From Nocardioides turkmenicus (GTDB taxonomy: Bacteria; Actinomycetota; Actinomycetes; Propionibacteriales; Nocardioidaceae), in NCBI RefSeq assembly GCF_011045035.1, contig NZ_JAALAA010000002.1, forward strand, positions 1 through 64,000: DNA of 64,000 nt. The letters run 5' to 3'. The notes below the pieces were generated by a model, which did no database searches, was not told the origin of the DNA, and saw only the letters and a list, made by a program, of their open reading frames with translations. Within the stretch, counting starts at the first letter, position 1. Each line of letters starts with the position of its first letter. Positions 32,340 through 40,546 of this stretch are shown in pieces. A program made the position numbers and the translations under genes.

Positions 32340-32804
32340 ATGCGCACGCTCGACGACACCGACAAGCACATCCTCTGGGAGCTCCAGCAGAACGGCCGCC
32401 TGACCAACCAGGAGCTCGCCGACCGCGTCGGCCTCTCCCCCTCGCCGTGCCTGCGGCGCGTACGGGCCCTGGAGGAGGCCGGCGTGATCAGCGGCTACCG
32501 CGCGGTCATCGACCCGCACGCCGTCGGCATGAACATCACTGCCTTCGTACGTATCAAGATGGCGACCCACACCAACGCCGCCGTCGAGGCGGTCGAGGAG
32601 CACCTACGGTCGATCCCCGACATCACCGAGGCGTACGTCCTGGCCGGCGACCACGACTACCTGCTCAAGATCGTCACCCCGTCCTTCGAGACCTACGAGC
32701 AGTTCCTCCGCGACAACCTCCGCACCATGCCGGCCCTCGCCTCCATCGAGACCACGTTCGCCTTCGGCAACACCAAGGAGAGCGCTCCGCTCCCCCTGGG
32801 CTGA
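32340..32804 (+). CDS. Lrp/AsnC-family transcriptional regulator
   Basis: A 154-residue regulator with an N-terminal helix-turn-helix (TDKHILWELQQNGRLTNQELADRVGLSPSPCLRRVRALEEAGVI) and a C-terminal RAM effector domain (MATHTNAAVEAVEEHL ... TEAYVLAGDHDYLLKIV). It senses an amino acid and probably controls the divergent EamA exporter. A perfect palindrome touches its start codon, implying autoregulation and, with no ribosome site, a leaderless message. Confidence 0.93.
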   Translation: MRTLDDTDKHILWELQQNGRLTNQELADRVGLSPSPCLRRVRALEEAGVISGYRAVIDPHAVGMNITAFVRIKMATHTNAAVEAVEEHLRSIPDITEAYVLAGDHDYLLKIVTPSFETYEQFLRDNLRTMPALASIETTFAFGNTKESAPLPLG

Positions 32805-32811
32805 CCTGCGA

Positions 32812-33579
32812 TCAACCGTCGCCGAAGGTGCCGTGACGTCCGGCTCCGCCGGCGAACCGGGTCGCGCCCGCGACGGTGTCGGAGGTGACGGAGACGACGC
32901 CGTGGGCGTACTCCGCGGCCAGGGCCTCCTCCTCGCCGAGACCCTCCTGCTCCAGCACCGAGAGCCGGTCGTGACGCAGGCAGGTCTGCGGGAACGCGGC
33001 GAGCTGACGGGCCAGGTCCTGAGCCGCCGCGAGGGCCTGGCCGGTCGGCACGACGCGGTTGGCCAGCCCCATCCGCAGCGCCTCCTCGGCGCCGACGGGG
33101 CGGCCGGTGAGGATCATGTCCATGGCGTTGCTGGTGCCGATCAGGCGCGGCAGCCGGACGGTGCCGCCATCGATCAGAGGTACGCCCCAGCGACGGCAGA
33201 AGACGCCGAAGACCGCGTCCTCCTCCATGACCCGCAGGTCCGCCCAGATCGCCAGCTCCAGGCCGCCGGCAACCGCATGACCGGCGACCGCCGCGATCAC
33301 GGGCTTGCCGAGCCGCATCCGCGTGGGTCCCATCGGGCCGTGCCCGTCGGGCTCGAACCGGTTGGGGTCCCCGCCCGCGACCGCCTTCAGGTCGGCGCCG
33401 GCACAGAAGGTGCCGCCTTCGCCGTGGAGCACCGCGACGGCGGCGTCGGGATCGGCGTCGAACTGCTCGAACGCGGCGACCAGGGCCGCTGCCGTCGCCC
33501 GGTCGACGGCGTTGCGTACGTCGGGACGGTCGATCCCGATCGTCGTGACCGGACCGTCCTTGGTGACCGAGACGGTCAT
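32812..33579 (-). CDS. Enoyl-CoA hydratase/isomerase (crotonase) family protein
   Basis: A 255-residue crotonase. GTFCAGADLKAVAGGD and VAGHAVAGGLELAIWADLRVMEEDAVFGVFCRRWGVPLIDGGTVRLPRLIG supply the CoA pocket and oxyanion hole. The ATG at 33579 overlaps the acyl-CoA dehydrogenase stop (ATGA), so both proteins probably act in sequence on one substrate. The converging Lrp gene ends only seven bases away. The specific substrate is not evident. Confidence 0.87.
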   Translation of the reverse strand: MTVSVTKDGPVTTIGIDRPDVRNAVDRATAAALVAAFEQFDADPDAAVAVLHGEGGTFCAGADLKAVAGGDPNRFEPDGHGPMGPTRMRLGKPVIAAVAGHAVAGGLELAIWADLRVMEEDAVFGVFCRRWGVPLIDGGTVRLPRLIGTSNAMDMILTGRPVGAEEALRMGLANRVVPTGQALAAAQDLARQLAAFPQTCLRHDRLSVLEQEGLGEEEALAAEYAHGVVSVTSDTVAGATRFAGGAGRHGTFGDG

Positions 33580-35219
33580 GCCGGAAGCGCCCGCTCGATG
33601 ACCGCGTCCAGGTCGCCCCGCGGCGACAACGTGCCGAACGCACCACCCCAGTCCCGGCCGAGACGCGAGGCGCAGAACGCATCCGACACCGGAGCCGGGG
33701 CGTACCGCAGAAGCTGCGAGCCCTGGAAGACCAGGGCCATCTGCTCCACGATCCGCCGGGCCCGGAGCTCGATGTCGTCGAAGGAGGTGAACTCCTTCTT
33801 CAGCCGGTCCAGCGCGGCGTCGTAGCGGGCGTCGGCGCCGGAGGCGAGCTCGGCCTCCGCGAGGAACGCGTCCAGGGTGTGCGGCTCCTTCGCCAGCGCC
33901 CGCAGGGCGTCGAGCGCGGCCACGTTGCCCGATCCCTCCCAGATCGAGAGGAGCGGCATCTCGCGGTAGATGCGCGCGACGTCGAAGTCCTCGATGTAGC
34001 CGTTCCCGCCCAGGCACTCCAGGGCCTCGTTGACCATGAACGGGGCCCGCTTGCAGACGTAGTACTTCGTGACCGCCAGCGCGATCCGGCGCAGCGCGGC
34101 CTCGCCCTCGTCACCGCGGACCGCCCGGTCGTTGGCACCGGCGAGCCGCAGCATCGCCGTCGTCGCCGCCTCCGACTCGACCTGCAGGTCGGCCAGGACG
34201 TTGCGCATCGCCGGCTGGTCGACGAGCAGCTTCCCGAACGCCGAGCGATGGCTGGCGTGGTGGGCGGCCATGGTCAGCGCGGTGCGCATGCCGGCCGAGG
34301 AGCCGATCACGCAGTCGAGGCGGGTCATGTTGACCATCTCGACGATCGTGCGCACCCCGCGGCCCTCCTCGCCGACGAGCCAGCCGACCGCTGCGTCGTA
34401 CTCGATCTCGGAGGAGGCGTTCGACCGGTTGCCGAGCTTGTCCTTGAGCCGCATGAACCGCATCGCGTTGCGCTCGCCACCGGGCAGCACACGCGGCACC
34501 AGGAAGCAGGACACGCCCGCCGGCGTCTGGGCGAGGGTGAGGAACAGGTCGCTCATCGGGGCGCTGGTGAACCATTTGTGACCGCGCAGGACGTACGTCC
34601 CGTCGGCCTGCTCGGTCGCCGTGGTCGTGTTGGCGCGGACGTCGGAGCCGCCCTGCTTCTCCGTCATCGACATCCCGGCGATCAGGCCGCGCTTGGTCTC
34701 GGGATCACGCAGCCCGAAGTCGTACTCCCGCCGGGTCAGCAGCGGCTCGAACCTCGTCGCCAGCTCCAGGTTGGCCCGCAGCGCCGGGACCACGGCGTAG
34801 GTCATGGAGATCGGGCAGCCGTGACCGGCGTCGACGTTCCAGGTGTAGAACTTCGCGGCCCGCGCGACATGGGCGCCGGCCCGGTCGTCGGCCCAGGGGG
34901 CCGCGTGCAGACCGTGCTCCACCGCGGTCTGCATGAGCTGGTGGTACGCCGGGACGTACTCGACCTCGTCGACCCGGTGCCCATAGCGGTCATGGGTGTG
35001 CAGACGCGGCGGCACCCGCTCGGCGAGGCGCCCCCACTCCTGGGCCTCGGCGCTGCCGGCGAGGCGCCCCAGCTCGTCGATCTGGGGGAGCGCCCAGCCC
35101 GCGCCCTCCCGCTCGACGCCTTCGCGCAGGACCGGGTCAGCGGCCGTGTTGTGACCCACCAGCGGTGGGACCTGGTTGGTGACCACATGGGTGGCGTGGG
35201 CCTCAGGGGTGCTGGTCAT
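33576..35219 (-). CDS. AidB-like acyl-CoA dehydrogenase
   Basis: A 547-residue flavoprotein of the AidB group, longer than standard acyl-CoA dehydrogenases. Marks of the group are the N-terminal THVVTNQVPPLVGHNTAADPVLREGVEREG, SMTEKQGGSDVRANTTTA, GHKWFTSAPMSDLFL, NGYIEDFDVARIYREMPLLSIWEGSGNV and the extra C-terminal helical domain. E. coli AidB binds DNA and is linked to alkylation defence. Most actinobacterial relatives are uncharacterised. It is coupled to a crotonase gene and divergent from a PaaX-like regulator, so a catabolic role is as likely as DNA protection. ATG at 35225 or 35219 are both possible starts; neither has a ribosome site. Confidence 0.85.
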   Translation of the reverse strand: MTSTPEAHATHVVTNQVPPLVGHNTAADPVLREGVEREGAGWALPQIDELGRLAGSAEAQEWGRLAERVPPRLHTHDRYGHRVDEVEYVPAYHQLMQTAVEHGLHAAPWADDRAGAHVARAAKFYTWNVDAGHGCPISMTYAVVPALRANLELATRFEPLLTRREYDFGLRDPETKRGLIAGMSMTEKQGGSDVRANTTTATEQADGTYVLRGHKWFTSAPMSDLFLTLAQTPAGVSCFLVPRVLPGGERNAMRFMRLKDKLGNRSNASSEIEYDAAVGWLVGEEGRGVRTIVEMVNMTRLDCVIGSSAGMRTALTMAAHHASHRSAFGKLLVDQPAMRNVLADLQVESEAATTAMLRLAGANDRAVRGDEGEAALRRIALAVTKYYVCKRAPFMVNEALECLGGNGYIEDFDVARIYREMPLLSIWEGSGNVAALDALRALAKEPHTLDAFLAEAELASGADARYDAALDRLKKEFTSFDDIELRARRIVEQMALVFQGSQLLRYAPAPVSDAFCASRLGRDWGGAFGTLSPRGDLDAVIERALPA

Positions 35220-35282
35220 GTCCATGACGTTACAGAAATGGCGACAATCGTGTCCATAGTTGTTGCATGAGAGGATGCGCAG

Positions 35283-36008
35283 GTGGCTACCGCGCGCGAC
35301 GAACTGGCTCCGCTCTCCGCCCGCTCCACCATCCTGAGCCTGATGCTCGGCGCGCACCCGAACCCGCTGACTCCCGCCGACCTCGCCCGCGCGGGCCAGT
35401 TCTTCGGCATCGCACCAGCGACGGTGCGGGTCGCGGCGGCACGTGCGGTCAGCGACGGCGACCTGCGGCGTACCGACGCCGGCTACCGGCTCGGCGAGCG
35501 GCTCGTCCAGCGGCAGGCCCACCAGGGCGAAGCGGTACGCATGGCCGACACGCCCTGGGACGGCTCCTGGGAGATGGCCATCGTGGTCGCGACCGGGCGC
35601 CCCGGTCCCGAGCGCGCCTTCCTGCGTGACGCCCTCAAGGCGCACCGCCTCGCCGAGCTGCGCGAGGGAGTCTGGACCCGGCCGGCCAACCTCCAGCGCC
35701 CGCGCTTCTCCGACCCGGTGCTGCGCGACTTCACCGCTGTGCCGGACCTGGATCCGGCCGACCTGGCCGCATCCCTGTGGGACCTGGCCGGATGGACCCG
35801 CGAGGCCGAGCATCTGCTCGAGCGCCTGGCCGCGACCGCCCAGCCCGCACTCCGGCTCGCCACCGCGGCAGCCATCGTGCGGCACCTCAGCGCCGACCCA
35901 CTGCTCCCCCGCGAGCTCCGCCCGGCGGACTGGCCCGCCGCAGCCCTGCGCGAGGCCTACCGCGCCTATCAGCGTGAGCTGAGCGAGCTCGCCGCGCTGC
36001 CACACTGA
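35283..36008 (+). CDS. PaaX-like transcriptional regulator
   Basis: A 241-residue PaaX-family protein. ARSTILSLMLGAHPNPLTPADLARAGQFFGIAPATVRVAAARAVSDGDLRRTDAGYRLGERL is the winged-helix part. The following PWDGSWEMAIVVATGRPGPERAFLRDALKAHRLAELREGVWTRPANL is the Cas2-like PaaX core. The C-terminal domain is the PaaX tail. Family members repress phenylacetate-type catabolism and respond to acyl-CoA. It is divergent from the AidB-like dehydrogenase and presumably regulates it. The GTG start follows GAGAGG. Confidence 0.85.
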   Translation: MATARDELAPLSARSTILSLMLGAHPNPLTPADLARAGQFFGIAPATVRVAAARAVSDGDLRRTDAGYRLGERLVQRQAHQGEAVRMADTPWDGSWEMAIVVATGRPGPERAFLRDALKAHRLAELREGVWTRPANLQRPRFSDPVLRDFTAVPDLDPADLAASLWDLAGWTREAEHLLERLAATAQPALRLATAAAIVRHLSADPLLPRELRPADWPAAALREAYRAYQRELSELAALPH

Positions 36009-36047
36009 GCACCCCGGGGCAGGGCGCATCGGCGTCATCCGCGCCCA

Positions 36048-37235
36048 GTGAACGCCCGGCGGACGCGGCTGCACCTATGTCTCTTATTAAGTGACAAACG
36101 CCCCGACCTCGTGGACCAGCAGGTCATCGACGAGATCCACGACACGCGCGCGTCCCTCGCGGACTACCTGCGCGCGCCTCGACGTTGGAACGGGCTGCTG
36201 CGACGTACCTCCACTGCCCGCGCCATCCAAGGGTCCAACACCATCGAGGGCTACACCGTCAGCGAGGAGGACGCCGTGGCCGCCGTGGACGACGAGCCGC
36301 CGTTGAGCGCCGATGAGGCGACATGGCTCGAGATCATCGCCTACCGCCGTGTTCTCACCTACGTGCTCAACGTCGCGACCGAGCCAGGCTTCGTGATCGA
36401 TGAGGCAGTCCTGCGGTCGATGCACTTCATGCTGCTCGACCATGATCTGTCCAAGGCTCCCGGTCGCTACCGCACGAAAGAGATCTTCGTCCGCGACGAC
36501 AGACGCGACGTCAACGTCTACGAAGGACCCGACTGCGCTACAGTCCCCGAGCTGATGCGTGAGCTGTCGCGATCGCTGGCAACCCCCACCACCACGGACG
36601 ATCCCTTGGTCCGCGGCGCCATGGCACACCTCAACCTTGTGATGATCCACCCGTTCAAAGACGGCAATGGGCGCATGGCCCGAGCGCTGCAGACGATGGT
36701 TCTTGCTCAAGACCAGGTGGTGGAGCCGACCTTCTCGAGTATCGAGGAGTGGCTCGGCAACAACACCCAGGACTACTACGACGTTCTCGCAGCCACGGGG
36801 CGCGGCTCGTGGAACCCCGCCAACGACGCGACGTTGTGGGTGAAGTTCAATCTCCGCGCCCATCACATGCAGGCTCAGACGATGCGGCGACGGTTCGACG
36901 AGGCCGAGACTCAATGGCGCAGACTCGACGCACTCCTCGACGGCTACAAGCTCCACGACCGCGTCGGGGCCGCTCTCTTCGACGCTCTGATCGGCCTCCG
37001 AGTCACGAGACCGTCCTATGTGAAACTCACCGGGCTCGACGAACGGACCGCGACGCGTGACCTGGTCAATGCCGCCGAGGCTGGCCTGCTGGAACCACGT
37101 GGCGAACGACGGGGGCGACACTACGTTGCCGGCGAACCACTGCGTCGGATCCACGAGGAGATCCGCTCGCAGCGGGCACCGCTCGCCGACCCGTACCCAA
37201 GCCTCCTCAGGGAGATCCGCCGAGCACTCCCCTAG
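36048..37235 (+). CDS. Fic-domain protein (predicted AMP transferase)
   Basis: A protein of up to 395 residues with a complete Fic motif, HPFKDGNGRMAR (201-212), and an N-terminal SNTIEG (63-68) that matches the inhibitory SxxxE(G/N) helix of class II Fic proteins. Self-inhibited AMPylation of a target protein is therefore likely. The C-terminus holds a winged helix (TRPSYVKLTGLDERTATRDLVNAAEAGLLEPRG). The true start is unsure: GTG at 36048 has no ribosome site, and a GTG at 36111 is possible. The DNA just before is A/T-rich (TCTTATTAAGT) and the gene is less GC-rich than its neighbours. With the menB relic at its end, this suggests acquisition by transfer. Confidence 0.82.
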   Translation: MNARRTRLHLCLLLSDKRPDLVDQQVIDEIHDTRASLADYLRAPRRWNGLLRRTSTARAIQGSNTIEGYTVSEEDAVAAVDDEPPLSADEATWLEIIAYRRVLTYVLNVATEPGFVIDEAVLRSMHFMLLDHDLSKAPGRYRTKEIFVRDDRRDVNVYEGPDCATVPELMRELSRSLATPTTTDDPLVRGAMAHLNLVMIHPFKDGNGRMARALQTMVLAQDQVVEPTFSSIEEWLGNNTQDYYDVLAATGRGSWNPANDATLWVKFNLRAHHMQAQTMRRRFDEAETQWRRLDALLDGYKLHDRVGAALFDALIGLRVTRPSYVKLTGLDERTATRDLVNAAEAGLLEPRGERRGRHYVAGEPLRRIHEEIRSQRAPLADPYPSLLREIRRALP

Positions 37236-37271
37236 GCCTCGTCGGTCGTGTAGGCCAGGCACGTGGGTTGG
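37232..37271. pseudogene. Relic of the menB 3' region at the Fic gene end
   Basis: About 40 bases at 37232-37271 match 37692-37730 in menB at roughly 33 of 38 positions, same orientation. On the minus strand the frame reads TCLAYTTDEA then stop, against TRLAYMTDEAQ in MenB. It is a direct repeat flanking the amphi-Trp gene. Confidence 0.6.
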
Positions 37272-37396
37272 AGACTCCGGCTGTTCGTCTGCACGTCACG
37301 CATTTGTCGGTCGGTCTCCGTGTCAGCGCGGGGTAGGTTGCGATCGTGCCGTCTGCCGGACGCTCCGCGTCTCAACGTCAGAACAAGGAGTTCAGC

Positions 37397-37615
37397 ATGG
37401 ACCTGATGGAAGTCACGGAACAGGCTAGGTTGCGTCGTGAGGAAGCAGCGGCGCGCCTGCGTGCCTTGGCCGACGCGCTCGCCAGCAACAACGAGGTCGA
37501 GTTCGAAAGAGAAGGACTGCGCTTCAAGGTGCGCGTACCTGACGAGGTCGACTTCACGCTCGAGATCGAGATCGGGGACGACGAGCGCGAGCTCGAGATC
37601 GAGCTGAAGTGGTGA
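37397..37615 (+). CDS. Amphi-Trp domain protein
   Basis: A 72-residue protein: an N-terminal basic amphipathic helix (MEVTEQARLRREEAAARLRALADALASNN) then short strands ending LEIEIGDDERELEIELKW, the shape of the small amphi-Trp domain family. Function is unknown for the family. AAGGAG lies seven bases before the ATG. It stands alone between a Fic gene and menB, converging with menB at a distance of 10 bases. Confidence 0.75.
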   Translation: MDLMEVTEQARLRREEAAARLRALADALASNNEVEFEREGLRFKVRVPDEVDFTLEIEIGDDERELEIELKW

Positions 37616-37625
37616 CCGGGGCAGA

Positions 37626-38573
37626 TCAGTAGTACCAGGGGTAGGGCGACCAGTCGGGGTCGCGCTTCTCCAGGAACTGGTCGCGGCCCTCCTGCGCCTC
37701 GTCGGTCATGTACGCCAGGCGGGTGGTCTCGCCGGCGAACATCTGCTGGCCGACGAGGCCGTCGTCGAGGAGGTTGAAGGCGTACTTCAGCATCCGCTGG
37801 GCCGTCGGTGACTTGCCGTTGATCTTGCGACCCCACTCGAGCGCGACGTCCTCGAGCTCGGCGTGCGGGACGGCGCGGTTGACGGTGCCCATGCGTACGC
37901 CGTCCTCGGCCGAGTACTCCTCGGCGAGGAAGAAGATCTCCCGGGCGAACTTCTGGCCGACCTGGCGAGCCAGGTAGGCCGAGCCGTAACCACCGTCGAA
38001 CGAGCCGACATCGGCGTCGGTCTGCTTGAAGCGGGCGTTCTCCAGAGAAGCCAGGGTGAGGTCGCAGACGACGTGAAGGGAGTGGCCACCGCCAGCGGTC
38101 CAGCCGGGGACGACGCAGATGACGACCTTCGGCATGAAGCGGATCAGCCGCTGGCACTCGAGGATGTGCAGGCGGGCGAGCTTGGCCTTGTCGATCGGGG
38201 TGGGCTCCTCCGCGCCGGTCCGGCCGGCGGCGTACGCATCGGTCTCCTCGTACTGGTAGCCGGCCTTGCCGCGGATGCGCTGGTCACCGCCGGTGCAGAA
38301 GGAGAACTTGCCGTTCTTCTCCGAGGGCCCATTGCCGGTCAGCAGGACGCAGCCGACGTCCGCGGAGGTGCGGGCGTGCTCCAGCACGCGGAGGAGCTCG
38401 TCGACCGTGTGCGGCCGGAAGGCGTTGAGCACGTCGGGGCGGTCGAAGGCGATGCGTACGGTGCCGTGCTCCTTGGCCCGGTGATAGGTCAGGTCGGTCA
38501 GATCCTCGAAGCCCTTCACCACGTCCCAGCGGGTCGGGTCGAACGTGTCGGAGACTCCCTCGATGGCGCTCAT
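37626..38573 (-). CDS. menB: 1,4-dihydroxy-2-naphthoyl-CoA synthase
   Basis: A 315-residue crotonase-fold synthase that closes the naphthalene ring of O-succinylbenzoyl-CoA in menaquinone synthesis. Diagnostic parts are RIAFDRPDVLNAFRPHTVDEL, SFCTGGDQRIRG, PGWTAGGGHSLHVVCDLTLAS, TDADVGSFDGGYGSAYLARQVG and the C-terminal PYPWYY. The length agrees with actinobacterial MenB. No other men gene is in the window. The ATG at 38573 gives the usual N-terminus. The gene is divergent from the merR-type gene, 73 bases away. Confidence 0.95.
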   Translation of the reverse strand: MSAIEGVSDTFDPTRWDVVKGFEDLTDLTYHRAKEHGTVRIAFDRPDVLNAFRPHTVDELLRVLEHARTSADVGCVLLTGNGPSEKNGKFSFCTGGDQRIRGKAGYQYEETDAYAAGRTGAEEPTPIDKAKLARLHILECQRLIRFMPKVVICVVPGWTAGGGHSLHVVCDLTLASLENARFKQTDADVGSFDGGYGSAYLARQVGQKFAREIFFLAEEYSAEDGVRMGTVNRAVPHAELEDVALEWGRKINGKSPTAQRMLKYAFNLLDDGLVGQQMFAGETTRLAYMTDEAQEGRDQFLEKRDPDWSPYPWYY

Positions 38574-38607
38574 GGCCCTGAGGTTATCCGGACCGGCGAT
38601 TGCAGGC

Positions 38608-38639
38608 TTGACCTTGCCCCCAGGGGCAAGGTCTACCGT
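38608..38639 (+). promoter_or_regulatory. MerR-type promoter with 24-bp palindrome
   Basis: TTGACC (38608-38613) and TACCGT (38634-38639) are separated by 20 bp, the overlong spacer typical of MerR-controlled promoters. Between them GACCTTGCCCC and GGGGCAAGGTC are perfect arms (38610-38633). Transcription would start at or near the GTG at 38647, giving a leaderless message. Confidence 0.8.
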
Positions 38640-38646
38640 CGTACGC

Positions 38647-39027
38647 GTGCAGATCAAGGAGCTCGCGGATCGGGCCGGCGTGACGGTGAAGGCGGTGCGT
38701 TACTACGAGTCGCGCGGGCTGCTCACGCCGCGACGGTCGGGCAACGGCTATCGCGACTACGCCGAGGTGGACGTGCAGGTGGTGCGGGAGATCCGCGCCC
38801 TGCTGTCGCTCGGCCTCACCGCCGAGGAGACGCTGCCGTTCGTCGACTGCCTGCGCGCCGGCAACGACCGTGCGGACGTGTGCCCTGCCTCGCTCGAGGC
38901 GTATCGGCAGCGCATCGCCGAGATCGACCGGCGGGTCACCGAGCTGACCGCTCTGCGCGGTGAGCTCGCCGGGCTGCTGCACGAGGCCGAGTCGTACCGA
39001 CCGAACCCAGAAGGAGAGAAGCGATGA
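38647..39027 (+). CDS. MerR-family regulator
   Basis: A 126-residue MerR protein. The winged-helix domain is IKELADRAGVTVKAVRYYESRGLLTPRRSGNGYRDYAEVDVQVVREIRALLSLGLTAEE, followed by a dimerisation helix. Cys68 and Cys79 (VDCLRAGNDRADVCPASLEAY) are placed where MerR relatives bind metal or form a disulfide, so thiol or metal stress may be the signal. Its promoter has the classic palindrome in a 20-bp spacer, so it is autoregulated. It overlaps the thioredoxin gene (ATGA), which is the obvious target. Confidence 0.9.
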   Translation: MQIKELADRAGVTVKAVRYYESRGLLTPRRSGNGYRDYAEVDVQVVREIRALLSLGLTAEETLPFVDCLRAGNDRADVCPASLEAYRQRIAEIDRRVTELTALRGELAGLLHEAESYRPNPEGEKR

Positions 39028-39359
39028 GTCAGACCGCTGTGATCGAGGACATCACCGATGCCCGGTTCGTCGACGAGGTACTCATGTCCGACACGCCGGT
39101 GCTGGTGGAGATCTGGGCCGAGTGGTGCCCGCCCTGCCGTCAGCTCGCACCGATCCTCGAGAAGATCGCCGCCGAGCGGGCCGGGAGCCTGCGGGTGGTG
39201 AAGCTCAACCAGGACGAGAACCCGGCCACCTCTGCCGACTACCGGGTCATGGCGGTGCCGACGATGCTCCTCTTCCGGGGCGGGAAGCCGGTGCTCCAGA
39301 TGGTCGGCGCGCGGCCGAAGTCGCATCTCGACCGCGAGATCGACAAGGCCCTCGCCTGA
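39024..39359 (+). CDS. Thioredoxin-like protein with WCPPC active site
   Basis: A 111-residue thioredoxin fold: FVDEVLMSDTPVLVEIWAEWCPPCRQLAPILEKIA, cis-Pro in AVPTMLLFRGGKPV. The redox centre is Cys35-Pro-Pro-Cys38, not the usual CGPC of thioredoxin. CPPC occurs in some TlpA-like proteins and shifts the redox potential. There is no signal peptide, so it works in the cytoplasm. It is translationally coupled to a MerR regulator with two cysteines, suggesting an inducible thiol-repair pair. Confidence 0.9.
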   Translation: MSQTAVIEDITDARFVDEVLMSDTPVLVEIWAEWCPPCRQLAPILEKIAAERAGSLRVVKLNQDENPATSADYRVMAVPTMLLFRGGKPVLQMVGARPKSHLDREIDKALA

Positions 39360-39405
39360 TCCGATCCTCTCGGAATAGCCACCGTCCCGTGGTGTTGTAG
39401 TGGGC

Positions 39406-39855
39406 ATGACCGAACTGCAAGGCGAGTACATCCCGAGCACGGCCGACTGGGTGCGCGAGCAGGTTGCCGCGTTCGAGGCCTCCAACGGCGCCGAGGCCAA
39501 CGTCCTCGAGCGCGATGGCAAGCCGATCATCCTGATCACCAACCGCGGCGCCAAGACCGGCGCGATCCGCAAGACGCCGCTGATGCGCATCGAGCGCGAC
39601 GGGCGCTACCTCGCGGTGGCGTCCTGGGGCGGGTCCGACAAGAACCCAGCCTGGGTGGCCAACTTCCGCAAGCACCCCGAGATGGTGCTCCAGGACGGCG
39701 GCACCAAGAAGGCGTACGTCGCCCGCGAGCTCTCCGGGGCCGAGCGCGACGAGTGGTGGGACTATGCCGTGAAGACCTGGCCGACGTACGGCGAATACCA
39801 GCCCAACACGTCCCGGATCTTCCCGCTCTTCCTGCTGGAGCCGGTCGCCGAATAG
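39406..39855 (+). CDS. Nitroreductase/quinone reductase-family protein, F420-type (Ddn-like)
   Basis: A 149-residue split-barrel protein of the deazaflavin (F420)-dependent family that contains Ddn. LILITNRGAKTGAIRKTPLMRIERDGRYLAVASWGGSDKNPAWVANFRKHPEMVLQDGG covers the signature, including the K-TG-R cofactor-binding block. Family members reduce quinones or nitro-compounds with F420H2 at the membrane. ATG at 39406 is used; a GTG two codons earlier is possible. No ribosome site is evident. It stands alone after the thioredoxin gene. Confidence 0.88.
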   Translation: MTELQGEYIPSTADWVREQVAAFEASNGAEANVLERDGKPIILITNRGAKTGAIRKTPLMRIERDGRYLAVASWGGSDKNPAWVANFRKHPEMVLQDGGTKKAYVARELSGAERDEWWDYAVKTWPTYGEYQPNTSRIFPLFLLEPVAE

Positions 39856-39912
39856 CCCGTCAGTTGACCGGTGTGTAACCGGGACAGTGCGACGGCTGTC
39901 GGTTCACGACGC

Positions 39913-39918
39913 TAGGGT
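39913..39918 (+). promoter_or_regulatory. Leaderless-type -10 box (TAGGGT)
   Basis: TAGGGT ends two bases before ATG 39921 and eight before ATG 39927; the latter spacing fits a leaderless transcript start. Confidence 0.45.
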
Positions 39919-39920
39919 CT

Positions 39921-40538
39921 ATGGCCATGCCGTTCCTGCTACGCGTCGAGCTGCCCGATGTCCCGGGTTCCCTCGGTCGCCTCGCCTCCGCCATCGGTGA
40001 AGCCGGTGGCGACATCGAGGCGATCGAGATCGTCGAGAAGAACAAGGCCGAGGGACTCGCCGTCGACGACGTTCTTCTCGAGACCTCTCCGGGCACCATG
40101 CCGGACTCCATCGTCTCGGCGTGCAACGAGCTCGACGGCGTGCACGTCGTCTGGATCTCCCGCTACGCCGCCGGCGGCAACCTCTTCCTCGACCTCGAGG
40201 CGGTCGAGGACCTCACCGAGAACGCTCACGAGGCCCTCGACCGGCTCGTCGACGTGCTCCCCCTGACCTTCCGTGCCGACTGGGCCATCCGCGTCCACCG
40301 CGTCAAGGGCATCGCCCGCTCCACCGACGGAGCCCCCGAGAACGTCCCCTTCATCGAGCTCGACCGGCCCGAGCGGATCGAGGTCGAGGGCGAGGACGAG
40401 AACATGTTCGCCGGCGCCCGCATCGACGGCAACGAGATCGTCATCATCGGCCGCCGCGGCGGTCCCGACTTCCTCGACTCCGAGCTCGCCCGGCTCGGTC
40501 ACCTGGCCTCCCTCGCGACCTCGATCGCGCGGTCCTGA
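39921..40538 (+). CDS. ACT-domain protein
   Basis: A 205-residue protein that opens with an ACT domain (FLLRVELPDVPGSLGRLASAIGEAGGDIEAIEIVEK), a fold that binds amino acids. A middle part (ISRYAAGGNLFLDLEAVEDLTENAHEALDRLVDVLP) resembles a second, degenerate half. The C-terminus is acidic then hydrophobic (RIEVEGEDENMFAGARIDGNEIVIIGRRGGPDF). No catalytic domain is attached, so it is probably an amino-acid sensor. The leaderless-type box favours ATG 39927 (MPFLLRVEL) as the start. It converges with recD, eight bases apart. Confidence 0.82.
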   Translation: MAMPFLLRVELPDVPGSLGRLASAIGEAGGDIEAIEIVEKNKAEGLAVDDVLLETSPGTMPDSIVSACNELDGVHVVWISRYAAGGNLFLDLEAVEDLTENAHEALDRLVDVLPLTFRADWAIRVHRVKGIARSTDGAPENVPFIELDRPERIEVEGEDENMFAGARIDGNEIVIIGRRGGPDFLDSELARLGHLASLATSIARS

Positions 40539-40546
40539 CCGCGCGA

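Noticed and set aside
33576..36074. Single 832-residue protein extending past 35225
   Set aside because: The N-terminal part lies antisense over the PaaX-like gene; the AidB-type start is near 35219-35225.
36075..36095. TGTCTCTTATTAAGTGAC resembles the complement of the Tn5/Nextera end (TGTCTCTTAT...)
   Set aside because: Only ten bases match and the remainder of the mosaic end is absent. There is no 9-bp target duplication, so chance similarity is more likely than a chimeric join.
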